A DNA stretch of 64,000 nt from Chryseobacterium joostei (GCF_003815775.1 NZ_CP033926.1:3658001-3722000), one strand, 5' to 3'. Positions 9,263 through 18,040 are shown, counted from the first letter of the stretch. The notes: generated from the letters alone by a model not told the origin. Translations and numbers: made by a program.

Positions 9263-10234
9263 TTAAAATTTTCGATCTAATACAAATTTACTATCTAATT
9301 GATAATAAATAATATTAAAATGTGGGATTTTTTTCTCAAGGAAATTCGTGACATCTTCCAGTTGTTCCTTGGAAATTTCTTCCACCTTTATTTTAAAACC
9401 TTTATTAAGATAGTTTCCGAAGTAGAAGCCGTCTTTCATTATTTCAACTTCATGATCAGAGATTTTCTTAAAATTAGGGTTTTCAAGATCCTTTTTAGAT
9501 AAGGCATTGATCAGTCTGTGCTTGTCAAGATGATTGGTAACAATCCCCCATGAATAAATAGGCAGTGCTACCTCAATTTTTTTGATGGGATAATCTTCCA
9601 TTTTTGAAAGATAACTTTTTAGAATATGTACATCCAGAATTGAGTTTTTATCGGACTTTTCCAATGGTGAGGAAGTCGAGTAGCACATCAGGTACACTTT
9701 TTCTACCGGCGGAATTCCGGTTTGCTTTTTATCCTTAACCTGATGAAGGCGTAACGTACAAGTGATTTCTTTTCCGGATACCTTTTTAAGTTCTTTTAAA
9801 AATTTAAAATAATCATCCCTTGTTCCCGCGGTCCAGTCACAGTCAATCTGAATTTCATTATTGATTTTCAAATGATATTCTTGAGACTTCTTTTGAACTA
9901 ATTGATGAATACTTTCTGCGAGAAATTTAATTTCCTCCGAAGAAATACCCAGCAAAGTCTGATTGGTGATGAAAACTGTCGGTACAATCTGTTTATTGGA
10001 TTCAAAACTCTTGTCTTTTGTAATGACAGCAACGGGCTGAAACTTCCCTCCAACTTTGTCAACATCAAAAAAGCGTGTATATAAATAGGGGACAGAAGCC
10101 TGATCCAGTGTTTTTTTCTCCTCCTGATCCAATTTCAAATTGGTCTTCCAGTAATAAAACGTGTAAGGATGATTTTCTTTCTTGCTGCATGAAGCCATCA
10201 GAAAGAATAGCAGTAAAATTCTTAAAATTTTCAT
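9263..10234 (-). CDS. Lipoprotein, possibly glycoside-hydrolase-like barrel
   Basis: The protein has 323 residues from the ATG at 10234, which yields a lipoprotein signal (MKILRILLLFFLMASCSKKE). An in-frame TTG further upstream at 10255 is less plausible. The body shows alternating strand and helix with NEIQIDCDWTAGTRDDYFKFL and VYLMCYSTSSPL. This recalls the beta-strand ends of TIM-barrel proteins (GH18-like), but no catalytic DxxDxDxE motif is visible, so I do not call an enzyme. It lies between two other minus-strand envelope genes of unknown role. Confidence 0.75.
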   Translation of the reverse strand: MKILRILLLFFLMASCSKKENHPYTFYYWKTNLKLDQEEKKTLDQASVPYLYTRFFDVDKVGGKFQPVAVITKDKSFESNKQIVPTVFITNQTLLGISSEEIKFLAESIHQLVQKKSQEYHLKINNEIQIDCDWTAGTRDDYFKFLKELKKVSGKEITCTLRLHQVKDKKQTGIPPVEKVYLMCYSTSSPLEKSDKNSILDVHILKSYLSKMEDYPIKKIEVALPIYSWGIVTNHLDKHRLINALSKKDLENPNFKKISDHEVEIMKDGFYFGNYLNKGFKIKVEEISKEQLEDVTNFLEKKIPHFNIIYYQLDSKFVLDRKF

Positions 10235-10286
10235 TGATATAAAATACTCTTGCAATCACAATATGGTTTGGCCGAGTGTCAGATTG

Positions 10287-10706
10287 TTATTGATACAGCT
10301 CACTTTCACAGGTGCAGGTTTCTTTGTCTATGCTTTCGCTGGAGGAACAACAACCCTCAAGGTTTTGAATGTTTCCTTTTTCATCTGTAAGATAAATTTT
10401 GTTTTTATCAAGCTTTACAAAAAAGGTTTCGTCAAACTTTTTAAATACAACTTTCATTACCTTGTTGGGAACGTATTTGCCTGCATTTATTTCCTCTTTG
10501 GTTTCCTTTCCGTTGGCCTGATTCACCTGGACGTATCCAAAATGTACATCGCCATTTTTTTTCATATCCACATAATAATGAGGAGTGCCGGTACCACTAT
10601 ATCCTTTTAGAATATCAAAACTTCTGTGTCCGGTAAATGGGGTCTTTGTCTGTGCTAAAGCGAACATACTGATGCACAAGATGGCTAAACTGAAAATCTT
10701 TTTCAT
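10287..10706 (-). CDS. Small secreted protein with cysteine-rich C terminus
   Basis: This 139-residue protein has a clear signal peptide (MKKIFSLAILCISMFALAQ). The mature part is a short beta-rich domain (HYYVDMKKNGDVHFGYVQV, VMKVVFKKFDETFFVKL) ending in GCCSSSESIDKETCTCESE, with four cysteines in about 17 residues. They could form disulfides or bind metal. I do not recognise the family. It lies 52 bases upstream of the lipoprotein gene on the same strand and may share its transcript. Confidence 0.7.
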   Translation of the reverse strand: MKKIFSLAILCISMFALAQTKTPFTGHRSFDILKGYSGTGTPHYYVDMKKNGDVHFGYVQVNQANGKETKEEINAGKYVPNKVMKVVFKKFDETFFVKLDKNKIYLTDEKGNIQNLEGCCSSSESIDKETCTCESELYQ

Positions 10707-10782
10707 AGTTTTTTTTCAAAATTAGGAATATTTACCAAACCGGGAAGCCGTAAAAACCCTGATATTGACTTTTATTGATAAC

Positions 10783-10806
10783 AAAAACCGCCCCAAAAGG
10801 AGCGGT
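10783..10806 (-). terminator. Terminator of the glp operon
   Basis: On the minus strand an 8-bp GC-rich stem (10806-10799 with 10794-10787, one G-U pair) with a TTTT loop is followed by five T residues. It lies directly after the outer-membrane barrel gene that ends the glpD-glpK-glpF operon. Confidence 0.8.
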
Positions 10807-10832
10807 ATTTATATAATTTAGTTAAAGCTAGA

Positions 10833-11639
10833 TTAAAAAACTGTTGCGGCAAGTTGAATTCTCGCATACTTATTAGACGGGTTCCACATCGCCATCATAG
10901 AAACGGGAAGACTATAATGATCTGTGATCTTTAATACTTTTCCTGCTTTTACTCCTACATTAACAATGTCAAAATTGTTTTTTCCATTTCCGTACAAGAA
11001 GGTGTTTCCATTGAGTGAAAATCCGGCTCCTACAAAAGCATCCAGATTCACTTTCTGTCCGCTTATTACAGGGTAACTTGCCTGAATGTAGGTGGAATAT
11101 CTGTTCTTTTTATAGCTTCCGTCAGCTTCCAGAATAACTTCTCCTGCATTGGCGCCTCCATAAAGCATAATATCTGCCTCAATATTAATCGGGAATAACG
11201 GTCCGAATGTATAATTGGTTCTTAAATCGATGATATGAGCTGTTCTCCTTTGTGAATAACTAAAGATGTCATCGGCAGCAACGGCTGTATTGATGTTTCT
11301 TGAGTTGTAAAGATCCCATAATCCAATATAAAAACGTCCGTTAGAATATTGAACATAGTAATTGATCTCTTTGTAATGGGTGTTGTCTTTGTCATCTGCC
11401 AGTGCAGAAGCTCCCCAAATACCCACTTTCCATTTCTTTTCCGCATCCACAGCGTACGAAAGATTACCCATTACAACCGGTTTGTCTGTAATAATCAAAC
11501 CTCTCCATAAATGGTTGTTTTGAATATTGGCTGTAAAATCCAGTCTGCTTTCTTTCGTTTCCTTAGGATCACTGCTTTCCTGAGAAAATAATTTTCCTGT
11601 ACCTAGAAGTAGGAGGAAGATTCCTTTTAGTATTTTCAT
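10833..11639 (-). CDS. Outer-membrane beta-barrel protein of the glp operon
   Basis: The protein has 268 residues from the ATG at 11639 (a GTG one codon earlier is possible). A signal peptide (MKILKGIFLLLLGTGKLFSQ) precedes a string of amphipathic beta strands ending in aromatic residues (RLDFTANIQNNHLWRGLIIT, INYYVQYSNGRFYIGLW). It ends in RIQLAATVF with the terminal phenylalanine typical of barrels. It starts 12 bases after the glpF stop and is followed by the operon terminator, so it is expressed with glycerol catabolism. A porin-like role for glycerol or glycerol-phosphate compounds is a reasonable inference; the family is unassigned. Confidence 0.75.
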   Translation of the reverse strand: MKILKGIFLLLLGTGKLFSQESSDPKETKESRLDFTANIQNNHLWRGLIITDKPVVMGNLSYAVDAEKKWKVGIWGASALADDKDNTHYKEINYYVQYSNGRFYIGLWDLYNSRNINTAVAADDIFSYSQRRTAHIIDLRTNYTFGPLFPINIEADIMLYGGANAGEVILEADGSYKKNRYSTYIQASYPVISGQKVNLDAFVGAGFSLNGNTFLYGNGKNNFDIVNVGVKAGKVLKITDHYSLPVSMMAMWNPSNKYARIQLAATVF

Positions 11640-11651
11640 CACTTATACTTT

Positions 11652-12383
11652 TTATTTTAAAATCATCAATAGTAAAGCGGCAATTACAGCACCTATAATA
11701 GGGCCTATTACAGGAATCCATGCATAGCTCCAGTCACTGCTTCCTTTTATCGGAAGAATGGCGTGCATAATTCTTGGGGCAAGATCTCTGGCTGGGTTGA
11801 TGGCATATCCTGTAGTTCCTCCTAAGGAAAGTCCTATCACCCAAACAAGAAATGTAACGGGAATAGCTCCTACAGTACCAAGTCCAACTTTTGCATTAGG
11901 ATCCGCTTGTAAAGCTATACTCGGATCTGAGAAGTGGAAAATCACAAATACCAGTACAAATGTTCCGATAATTTCACTGATAAGATTGGATGAAACCTTT
12001 CTGATAGCAGGGCCTGTACTGAAACAAGCCAGCTTTGCTCCCTCATCCTCCGTAATGGCAAAATGATCTTTATGGAATAACCATACCAGAAATGCACCCA
12101 GCATTCCGCCAATCATTTGAGCAGCGATGTAAGAAGGTACTAAATCCCAGGAGAACTTTCCTGCAGCAGCAAGGCCAATGGTTACCGCTGGATTTAAATG
12201 AGCTCCACTTACAGGGCCTGCAACGGTTACCCCGACAAAAACGGCTAACGCCCAAGCAGTGGTAATAACAATCCATCCGGAATTATTTCCTTTGGTATCT
12301 TTCAAGACAACATTGGCTACAACACCGTTGCCTAACAATATAAGAAGCATCGTTCCGATCACTTCTGCGATAAATGGAGTCAT
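11652..12383 (-). CDS. glpF: Glycerol uptake facilitator (aquaglyceroporin, MIP family)
   Basis: The channel has 243 residues with the six-helix MIP fold and both pore motifs: SGAHLNPAVTIG (NPA at 64-66) and GYAINPARDLAPR (NPA at 196-198). The aspartate after the second NPAR (D200) marks glycerol-conducting members rather than strict water channels. It lets glycerol diffuse across the inner membrane, where the next-door kinase traps it. It lies 24 bases after glpK in the same operon. Confidence 0.95.
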   Translation of the reverse strand: MTPFIAEVIGTMLLILLGNGVVANVVLKDTKGNNSGWIVITTAWALAVFVGVTVAGPVSGAHLNPAVTIGLAAAGKFSWDLVPSYIAAQMIGGMLGAFLVWLFHKDHFAITEDEGAKLACFSTGPAIRKVSSNLISEIIGTFVLVFVIFHFSDPSIALQADPNAKVGLGTVGAIPVTFLVWVIGLSLGGTTGYAINPARDLAPRIMHAILPIKGSSDWSYAWIPVIGPIIGAVIAALLLMILK

Positions 12384-12407
12384 ATATGAGTTTTTAAGGT
12401 CAGTGAG

Positions 12408-13904
12408 TTAATCTTCTATCCAGCTTTGAGCACGAGATACCGCTTTAGTCCAAAAGTGAATCATGGTATCTACTTTTTCCTTTTCCAATTGAGGGTGGAA
12501 ATCTTTATCTACAATCCATTGTTCCTGAATTTCATCAATGTTTTTCCAGAATCCTACAGCAAGACCTGCAAGGTATGCGGCTCCTAAAGCTGTTGTTTCC
12601 AGAGTTTTTGGTCTGGTAATTTTAAATCCGAAAAGATCAGATTGTATCTGCATCAATAGGTTGCTTGCTGAAGCTCCGCCATCTACTCTTAGTTCAAGGC
12701 TTGCTCTTCCGGAATCAGCTTCCATAGATTTTACAATATCATATACCTGAAATGCAATTCCTTCAAGGGTAGCTCTTGCGATATGGCCATCAGTAGTTCC
12801 ACGGGTAATTCCGACAATAGTTCCACGTGCATACTGATCCCAATGAGGAGCACCTAAGCCTGTAAGGGCAGGGACGAAGTAAACTCCACCATTGTCTTCA
12901 ACAGAAGCAGCAAGATCATTTACTTCCTCAGAAGAATGAATAAGCTTAAGCCCGTCTCTCAGCCATTGAATAGCTGCTCCTCCTACAAATACACTTCCTT
13001 CCAGAGCATAGTTGACTTCTCCATTGATTTTCCATGCAACGGTTGTCAAAAGGTTGTTCTTTGAGGCAACGGCTTCTTTTCCGGTGTTCATTAATAAGAA
13101 GCATCCTGTTCCGTATGTATTTTTTACCATTCCGGGAGAAGTACACATTTGTCCAAACAAGGCTGCCTGCTGGTCACCTGCAATACCCGCAATCGGAATT
13201 TTTGTAGAAAATAGAGTAGTAGCTGTTTCTCCGTATACCTCACTACTTTGTTTTACCTCAGGAAGAATGGCTCTAGGAATATTGAATAGCTCCAATAAAT
13301 CATTGTCCCATTCCAAAGTATGAATATTCAGAAGCATTGTTCTGCTGGCATTGGAAACATCAGTGATGAACATTTTCCCGCGGGTTAGCTTCCATACAAG
13401 CCATGTATCAACAGTTCCAAAACATAATTTTCCGGCTTCAGCCTTTTCTCTGGCACCATCTACATTATCAAGGATCCATTTCAGCTTAGTTGCCGAGAAG
13501 TAAGCATCAAGAATAAGTCCCGTTTTTTCTTTTATAATTTCTGCATGCCCCTGTTCTTTGAGTTCATCGCAGTATTTTGAAGTTCTTCGATCTTGCCAAA
13601 CAATGGCATTATAAATAGGTTCGCCGGATTCTTTATCCCAAACAATAGTTGTTTCACGTTGGTTGGTAATACCAATTGCAGCTACTTCCAATCCGGAAAT
13701 ACCAGCCTTGGCAATACTTTCTGCAGCTACAGAAATTTGTGAAGACCAGATTTCGTTCGGGTCATGTTCTACCCAGCCCGGAGTAGGAAATATTTGTCTG
13801 AAATCTTTTTGAGATACGTATTTTATTTCTCCGCTGTGATTGAATAGAATCGCTCTGGAGGAAGTAGTTCCCTGATCTAAAGCGAGTATTAATTTTTCAT
13901 TCAT
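12408..13904 (-). CDS. glpK: Glycerol kinase
   Basis: The enzyme has 498 residues and converts glycerol and ATP to glycerol 3-phosphate. FGGY-family hallmarks are present: [15 protein letters not shown] at the N terminus, [36 protein letters not shown], and the C-terminal [16 protein letters not shown] and [16 protein letters not shown]. The length is normal for the family. glpK starts 7 bases after the glpD stop, so the three catabolic genes are tightly coupled. Confidence 0.97.
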   Translation of the reverse strand: MNEKLILALDQGTTSSRAILFNHSGEIKYVSQKDFRQIFPTPGWVEHDPNEIWSSQISVAAESIAKAGISGLEVAAIGITNQRETTIVWDKESGEPIYNAIVWQDRRTSKYCDELKEQGHAEIIKEKTGLILDAYFSATKLKWILDNVDGAREKAEAGKLCFGTVDTWLVWKLTRGKMFITDVSNASRTMLLNIHTLEWDNDLLELFNIPRAILPEVKQSSEVYGETATTLFSTKIPIAGIAGDQQAALFGQMCTSPGMVKNTYGTGCFLLMNTGKEAVASKNNLLTTVAWKINGEVNYALEGSVFVGGAAIQWLRDGLKLIHSSEEVNDLAASVEDNGGVYFVPALTGLGAPHWDQYARGTIVGITRGTTDGHIARATLEGIAFQVYDIVKSMEADSGRASLELRVDGGASASNLLMQIQSDLFGFKITRPKTLETTALGAAYLAGLAVGFWKNIDEIQEQWIVDKDFHPQLEKEKVDTMIHFWTKAVSRAQSWIED

Positions 13905-13911
13905 ATTATGA

Positions 13912-15510
13912 TTAATTAAGGTTGATAACTTTAGGTGAATAAGGTGTTAATAAATATCCTTTTGCTAGTTCGATGAATTCGTTTTCCTGCTGCGTTGCCC
14001 AGTCTTCAGAATATCCTTTTTCTTCTGCAATAATTCTTGCAACGTTATGTGCGCTGTCTATAGCTGCTCTGGCATCAAGGAATAGTAAACGTGCTCTTCT
14101 TGCTAAAACGTCTTCAATAGTTTCTGCCATTTCATTTCTTACGGCCCATACTACCTCCGCAACTGTGAAAGGATGATCAGGGTGTATTTTTTGTAAAAAA
14201 CGTGGGTTGCTTTCCTGTAAGGCTTTTATAGCAGGAATGTCAGATCCGTATACGTACAAATGATTGCTTCTGTCTACCTGTTCAGGTTTTACATTTCCAT
14301 GGATGGACATATGTTCTGTTTTAGAGATGGTATTGCACAGTTTATGTACCTGTATTGCTTTGTCAATAGTATCTTCTGCCATTTTACGGTAAGTAGTCCA
14401 CTTTCCTCCAATGATGGAAATTAATCCGGTTTCAGATGCAATGACTTTGTGGCTTCGGGAAACCTCTTTCGTACTTTTGCTACCATCCTTAGGAGCAGCA
14501 AGAGGACGAAGTCCGGCAAAGACGGATTTTACATCTTCACGGGTCGGTTTTTTAGACAAATATTGTCTTGCTGTATTTAATACAAAGTTGATCTCTTCTT
14601 CTAAGGCACGCGGCTCAAAGCTTTCATCCTTTAGAAGCGTATCAGTAGTTCCTACCAAAGCTCTGTCATGCCAAGGCACAACAAATAAAACCCTTCCATC
14701 TGATGTTTTTGGAATCATGATGGCGTCATCACTTTTCAGGAAAGATTTATCCAACACTAGGTGAATTCCCTGGCTTGGTACCACAAGTTTACCATGCTTA
14801 GGATTGTTCATGTTAAGAATGTCATTCGTGAACACACCTGTAGCATTAATGACAACTTTTGCGTGAATCTGATATTGCTGTTTTGAGAATTGATCCTCTG
14901 CAACCACACCGATAATTTTGTCAGCATCGTTTTTTAGAAGATTGACAACCTTTACATAGTTCACTGCACTTCCGCCTTTCTCTATAATAGTTTGGGTTAA
15001 ATTAACTGCAAGTCTGGCGTCGTCAAACTGTCCGTCCTGGTAAACAACACCACTTACTAAATGGTTTTGTTCAATAGTTGGTAGCTTTTCAACAGTTTTA
15101 GACTTACCGATATATTTCGTTTTACCCAAGCTTAATTTTCCTGCAAGGAAATCATAAACAGAAAGACCTATCTTATAATAGATTCCTCCCCACCAGGTAT
15201 AATTTGGAATAATGAAAGATTGGTTTTTTACAATATGTGCTGCATTTTTCGCCAATAGACCTCTTTCTTTTAAGGCTTCTTTCACTAATCTGACATCTCC
15301 CTGTGCTAAATATCTTACTCCACCATGTACCAACTTGGTGCTTCTGCTAGATGTTGCTTTCGCAAAATCATGAGATTCAAGCAATAAGGTTTTGAATCCT
15401 CTGCTTACTGCATCTAATGCTGAGCCTAAACCACTGGCTCCCCCTCCGATGACAATAAAGTCCCATTCTTTTACATTGGTTAATTTACTAAGTTCTTCGT
15501 TTCGTTTCAT
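13912..15510 (-). CDS. glpD: Glycerol-3-phosphate dehydrogenase (FAD-dependent)
   Basis: The enzyme has 532 residues and oxidises glycerol 3-phosphate to dihydroxyacetone phosphate, passing electrons to quinone at the inner membrane. The FAD-binding [17 protein letters not shown] lies near residues 21-37, followed by [29 protein letters not shown] and [16 protein letters not shown], all diagnostic of GlpD. It is the first gene of the operon. Its start codon abuts an 11-bp tandem repeat, and the first codons (Met-Lys-Arg-Asn) are encoded by another copy of the repeat core, so operator and coding start overlap. Confidence 0.97.
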   Translation of the reverse strand: MKRNEELSKLTNVKEWDFIVIGGGASGLGSALDAVSRGFKTLLLESHDFAKATSSRSTKLVHGGVRYLAQGDVRLVKEALKERGLLAKNAAHIVKNQSFIIPNYTWWGGIYYKIGLSVYDFLAGKLSLGKTKYIGKSKTVEKLPTIEQNHLVSGVVYQDGQFDDARLAVNLTQTIIEKGGSAVNYVKVVNLLKNDADKIIGVVAEDQFSKQQYQIHAKVVINATGVFTNDILNMNNPKHGKLVVPSQGIHLVLDKSFLKSDDAIMIPKTSDGRVLFVVPWHDRALVGTTDTLLKDESFEPRALEEEINFVLNTARQYLSKKPTREDVKSVFAGLRPLAAPKDGSKSTKEVSRSHKVIASETGLISIIGGKWTTYRKMAEDTIDKAIQVHKLCNTISKTEHMSIHGNVKPEQVDRSNHLYVYGSDIPAIKALQESNPRFLQKIHPDHPFTVAEVVWAVRNEMAETIEDVLARRARLLFLDARAAIDSAHNVARIIAEEKGYSEDWATQQENEFIELAKGYLLTPYSPKVINLN

Positions 15511-15534
15511 AAATGTTTCGTTTATGTTTCGTTT
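15496..15534. promoter_or_regulatory. Putative glp operator: tandem 11-bp repeats abutting the glpD start
   Basis: ATGTTTCGTTT occurs twice head to tail (15513-15523 and 15524-15534), i.e. AAACGAAACAT on the glpD strand. A further AAACGAAAC core overlaps the first glpD codons (15499-15507). The 11-bp period places sites on one face of the helix, and the array lies between the presumed glpD transcription start and start codon. That is a classical repressor position, probably for the divergent DeoR/GlpR-type regulator. Confidence 0.55.
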
Positions 15535-15535
15535 T

Positions 15536-15564
15536 CAAATATATAAATTAAAAATGAAAGCAAA
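15536..15564 (-). promoter_or_regulatory. Putative promoter of glpDKF
   Basis: On the minus strand TTTG (15564-15561), a 17-base spacer and an exact -7 box TATATTTG (15543-15536) match the Bacteroidota consensus. The start would fall near 15529, within the tandem repeats. Confidence 0.6.
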
Positions 15565-15580
15565 AAGAAAATAAATGAAA

Positions 15581-15612
15581 TTTTAAGATGTGGAAAAAAA
15601 GCGGTATTTTTG
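15581..15612 (+). promoter_or_regulatory. Putative promoter of the DeoR/GlpR regulator
   Basis: The -7 match TATTTTTG (15605-15612) is exact, and a weaker TTTT (15581-15584) stands at -33 with a 20-base spacer. Initiation near 15619 leaves an 8-base leader before the ATG at 15627 and excludes the upstream in-frame ATG at 15588. Confidence 0.5.
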
Positions 15613-15626
15613 ATCAAACGAATAAA

Positions 15627-16388
15627 ATGGAGAAGCTAATCCCCAGACATGATGCAATATTAAAAGAACTTGATGAAAAAGGGCATGTTCTTGTTCAGGA
15701 TCTATGTGAAAAACTGAATGTATCTTCGGTTACGATCCGAAAGGATCTGAATTTTCTTGAAAGTATAGGGCTTCTTTTCAGAAATCATGGAGGTGCCAGC
15801 AAACAGCTAAGGTATGCCTATGAAAAAAATGTGGTGGAAAAAGAAAGTATTAATGTGGAAGCAAAACAAGCCATTGCAAAGGCTGCACTTTCTTTGATTC
15901 AGGAAAATGACTGTATCATATTGGCTTCCGGAACTACAATGCACTATCTTGCCAGAATGCTGGTGAATTTTGGACCACTTACGGTGCTAACTTCTTCGCT
16001 TAGGGTAGCTATTGAACTTTGCAATAATCCTAACATTAATATTATCCAATTGGGAGGCGAGGTTAGGAAAAGCTCTACCTCAATAGTAGGATCAATATCA
16101 GAAGGAATTCTTAGGCAGTTTTCCTGTAATAAACTTTTTCTGGGTGTAGACGGAATAGATGTAGAATTTGGTATTAGTACTTCCAATGCTGCAGAAGCAC
16201 ATTTGAATCAGGTGATGATGGAATGTGCAGATCAGACTATTATTCTGGCAGATTCATCAAAGTTAAATAAGAAAGGATTCGGTAAAATTGCATTATTGGA
16301 TCAGGTAGATTATCTGATTACGGATGATGGTATTTCTGTTGAAGAACATATAAAATTGGAAGAAGTTGGAGTTAATGTTATCAAATAA
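15627..16388 (+). CDS. DeoR/GlpR-family transcriptional regulator
   Basis: The protein has 253 residues from the ATG at 15627. An N-terminal winged HTH (residues about 1-55, LIPRHDAILKELDEKGHVLVQDLCEKL then VSSVTIRKDLNFLE) is followed by the sugar-phosphate-sensing domain with ILASGTTMHYLARML, IQLGGEVRKSSTSIVG, LFLGVDGID and IILADSSKLNKKGFG. These are the motifs of GlpR-type repressors. It is divergent from glpDKF across a 116-base region holding both promoters and a repeat array, so it very probably represses the glp operon with glycerol 3-phosphate as inducer. The ligand is inferred from E. coli GlpR. Confidence 0.92.
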   Translation: MEKLIPRHDAILKELDEKGHVLVQDLCEKLNVSSVTIRKDLNFLESIGLLFRNHGGASKQLRYAYEKNVVEKESINVEAKQAIAKAALSLIQENDCIILASGTTMHYLARMLVNFGPLTVLTSSLRVAIELCNNPNINIIQLGGEVRKSSTSIVGSISEGILRQFSCNKLFLGVDGIDVEFGISTSNAAEAHLNQVMMECADQTIILADSSKLNKKGFGKIALLDQVDYLITDDGISVEEHIKLEEVGVNVIK

Positions 16389-16549
16389 CCATTAATATTG
16401 GAATTGAATAATGTTTGCTGAAAATAAATATTTATATTTTATGTTAAATGTTTATTTATTTTTCATTAATTGGTGATTTTCTTTGTTGAAAATTTGGCTA
16501 TTTGTCTTTTTTTTAATTACTTAGTAAAACTAAAACAAAAAATATTACC

Positions 16550-16792
16550 ATGAAAAAATTATTCTTAATGGCAACAATTATGGTTGCTGGTTCAATGAGT
16601 GCAAACACTATTTCATCAGAAACTGAAATCTTAGAAGAAAACACAACTGTGGCTAAAGTTGAAGCTGCCGCTGCGTATGGCTGTGTACCTACAACCCTTT
16701 CTTGTGGAATCACAGGAATGGCTTGTGGAGAAACGATTGCTGATGTAATTGATATCGCTATTATAGCAGATGATATACTGTGTGGAAATTAA
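16550..16792 (+). CDS. Small secreted four-cysteine peptide
   Basis: This is an 80-residue protein. A signal peptide of about 18 residues (MKKLFLMATIMVAGSMSA) is followed by a short acidic stretch and a compact core with cysteines at 45, 52, 59 and 78, rich in Ile, Ala and Gly (CGITGMACGETIADV). It carries no known domain I can name. The acidic segment and AAAA run before the cysteine core could be a propeptide, but no protease site is evident. It is followed by a terminator-like hairpin and a GLPGLI-family gene. It may be a structural, toxic or signalling peptide; the function is unknown. Confidence 0.75.
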   Translation: MKKLFLMATIMVAGSMSANTISSETEILEENTTVAKVEAAAAYGCVPTTLSCGITGMACGETIADVIDIAIIADDILCGN

Positions 16793-16817
16793 TTAATATT
16801 AATCAATACAAACTATA

Positions 16818-16841
16818 AGAGAGGATTTGATATCCTCTTTT
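16818..16841 (+). terminator. Weak terminator after the small peptide gene
   Basis: A 7-bp stem AGAGGAT/ATCCTCT (16820-16826 with 16832-16838), extendable by weak pairs, is followed by four T residues. It could terminate the peptide transcript or leave partial read-through into the GLPGLI gene, whose start is 25 bases downstream. Confidence 0.5.
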
Positions 16842-16865
16842 ATGGTTTAATGTAGATACTTTTTT

Positions 16866-17693
16866 ATGCAAAAACAATTTATAGCGTCAGTGCTGTTTTT
16901 CTTTTTATGCACGATGGGGAATGGGTTCTATGGCCAAAAGAATGTTGATATAGATGTAGTGAAATCTCAATATGTTTATTTATTGACCAATCAGCGCGAT
17001 TCCTTGGATGTTGAAAATAAAAGCGAGGAATACTTTATATTGCAGAGAGGGAAAGAGAAGTCACAATTCATGAGTTTGAACTCTTATAAAAGAGATTCTG
17101 TTGCTGCTGGTTTGGTTAACAATAGTGTAAGGACGTCAACATTGGACTTGACAAACATTCCAAAGACCAATTTTACTTACCGAATCATTAAGGATCCTGC
17201 CAAAAACAAAATTGACTATTACGATAAAATAATCAGAATGGATTTTTCGTATGAAGAGAATCCTGGGTTTAATTGGAAGATCACCAGTGAAAAAAAGAAT
17301 ATTGGAACCTTAAAATGCCAGGCTGCCATTCTTAGTTATGCCGGGCGTAATTATAAAGCTTGGTTTACTAATGATATTCCTGTGTCGGATGGCCCGTATA
17401 AGTTTTATGGATTGCCGGGGTTGATTGTTGAAATGGAAGATGATAAAAAGCATTATAAGTTTGAATTATTGAGCTATAAAAATTTTGCTGATGAAAAACC
17501 GTTGTGGATTTCAGAGAAAAGGATGAATGGAAAAAAAGTTCCTAAAGCTGATTTCTATAAAGGATTAAAAAATAGTCAGGAGAACCTGGTTCAGGAAATG
17601 GCTAAAAGTGGATTTAAGCTTGACGCCGGTGCGGAAAGTTTAGTGAAAGATAAATTGAAAAAAAGAAATAATCCCATAGAATTGATTCCTTAA
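16866..17693 (+). CDS. GLPGLI family protein
   Basis: This is a 275-residue secreted protein with a hydrophobic N-terminal signal. The family-defining motif appears as KFYGLPGLIVEM (GLPGLI at 182-187), preceded by the conserved CQAA (C151) and AWFTNDIPVSDGPYKF. The family is widespread in Bacteroidota and its biochemical role is unknown, though it often sits near outer-membrane receptors or small secreted proteins. Here the neighbour is the four-cysteine peptide at 16550. A terminator follows at 17716. Confidence 0.92.
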   Translation: MQKQFIASVLFFFLCTMGNGFYGQKNVDIDVVKSQYVYLLTNQRDSLDVENKSEEYFILQRGKEKSQFMSLNSYKRDSVAAGLVNNSVRTSTLDLTNIPKTNFTYRIIKDPAKNKIDYYDKIIRMDFSYEENPGFNWKITSEKKNIGTLKCQAAILSYAGRNYKAWFTNDIPVSDGPYKFYGLPGLIVEMEDDKKHYKFELLSYKNFADEKPLWISEKRMNGKKVPKADFYKGLKNSQENLVQEMAKSGFKLDAGAESLVKDKLKKRNNPIELIP

Positions 17694-17715
17694 TATATTA
17701 GGATGTCAGAAATAC

Positions 17716-17752
17716 AAAGCTTTATGATTTCATAAAGCTTTTGCTTTTTTTT
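17716..17752 (+). terminator. Terminator after the GLPGLI gene
   Basis: A perfect 11-bp stem AAAGCTTTATG/CATAAAGCTTT (17716-17726, 17731-17741) has a four-base loop and an eight-T tract at 17745-17752. The 347-base gap 17694-18040 otherwise holds only an AT-rich stretch, the rplC promoter and its leader. Confidence 0.88.
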
Positions 17753-17903
17753 AGTATCTGGTGACATTTAATATTGCTTACTGTAAAATATTTTTTTTGA
17801 TGCCTCTATTATTTCTTGATAGGTTGGGTTTGTCTTAAAAATAAATGGCAATTTTTATAAAAATGTGTAAATGGTTAAAAATCAAAATATTTTAGTCAAA
17901 ATA

Positions 17904-17934
17904 TTTGTCAGTAATAAAATTATTCGTAGATTTG
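17904..17934 (+). promoter_or_regulatory. Promoter of the S10-spc-alpha superoperon
   Basis: TTTG (17904-17907), exactly 19 bases, then TAGATTTG (17927-17934) is a perfect match to the Bacteroidota sigma-ABfr consensus. Initiation near 17940 gives a leader of about 100 bases before rplC. It is the only strong promoter I see ahead of about 14 kb of ribosomal genes. Confidence 0.82.
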
Positions 17935-17957
17935 CACACTCATTTTAGGAGCGTAGT

Positions 17958-18020
17958 ATGCCTATATCAAAAGTAGAAATTACTTCAGACTTCCGAAAAA
18001 TGGGGATAAATAAAGGATAA
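17958..18020 (+). CDS. Possible 20-codon leader ORF upstream of rplC
   Basis: An ATG at 17958 opens a 20-codon frame (MPISKVEITSDFRKMGINKG) ending at 18020, wholly within the rplC leader. It is preceded at a 6-base distance by AGGAG (17947-17951), a genuine Shine-Dalgarno sequence in a genome that mostly lacks them. It could be a regulatory leader peptide, or the AGGAG could be part of a structured r-protein-binding leader with no translation. No other support exists. Confidence 0.25.
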   Translation: MPISKVEITSDFRKMGINKG

Positions 18021-18040
18021 ATTTTATTATAATATAAACA

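Noticed and set aside
15588..15626. Longer start of the DeoR/GlpR regulator at 15588
   Set aside because: It falls upstream of the predicted -7 box, and the extra residues do not belong to the winged-helix domain.
1326..17903. Genomic island brought in by a mobile element between rpsJ and rplC
   Set aside because: No integrase, transposase, att-like repeats or tRNA was seen at either edge, so only the separation itself is reported.
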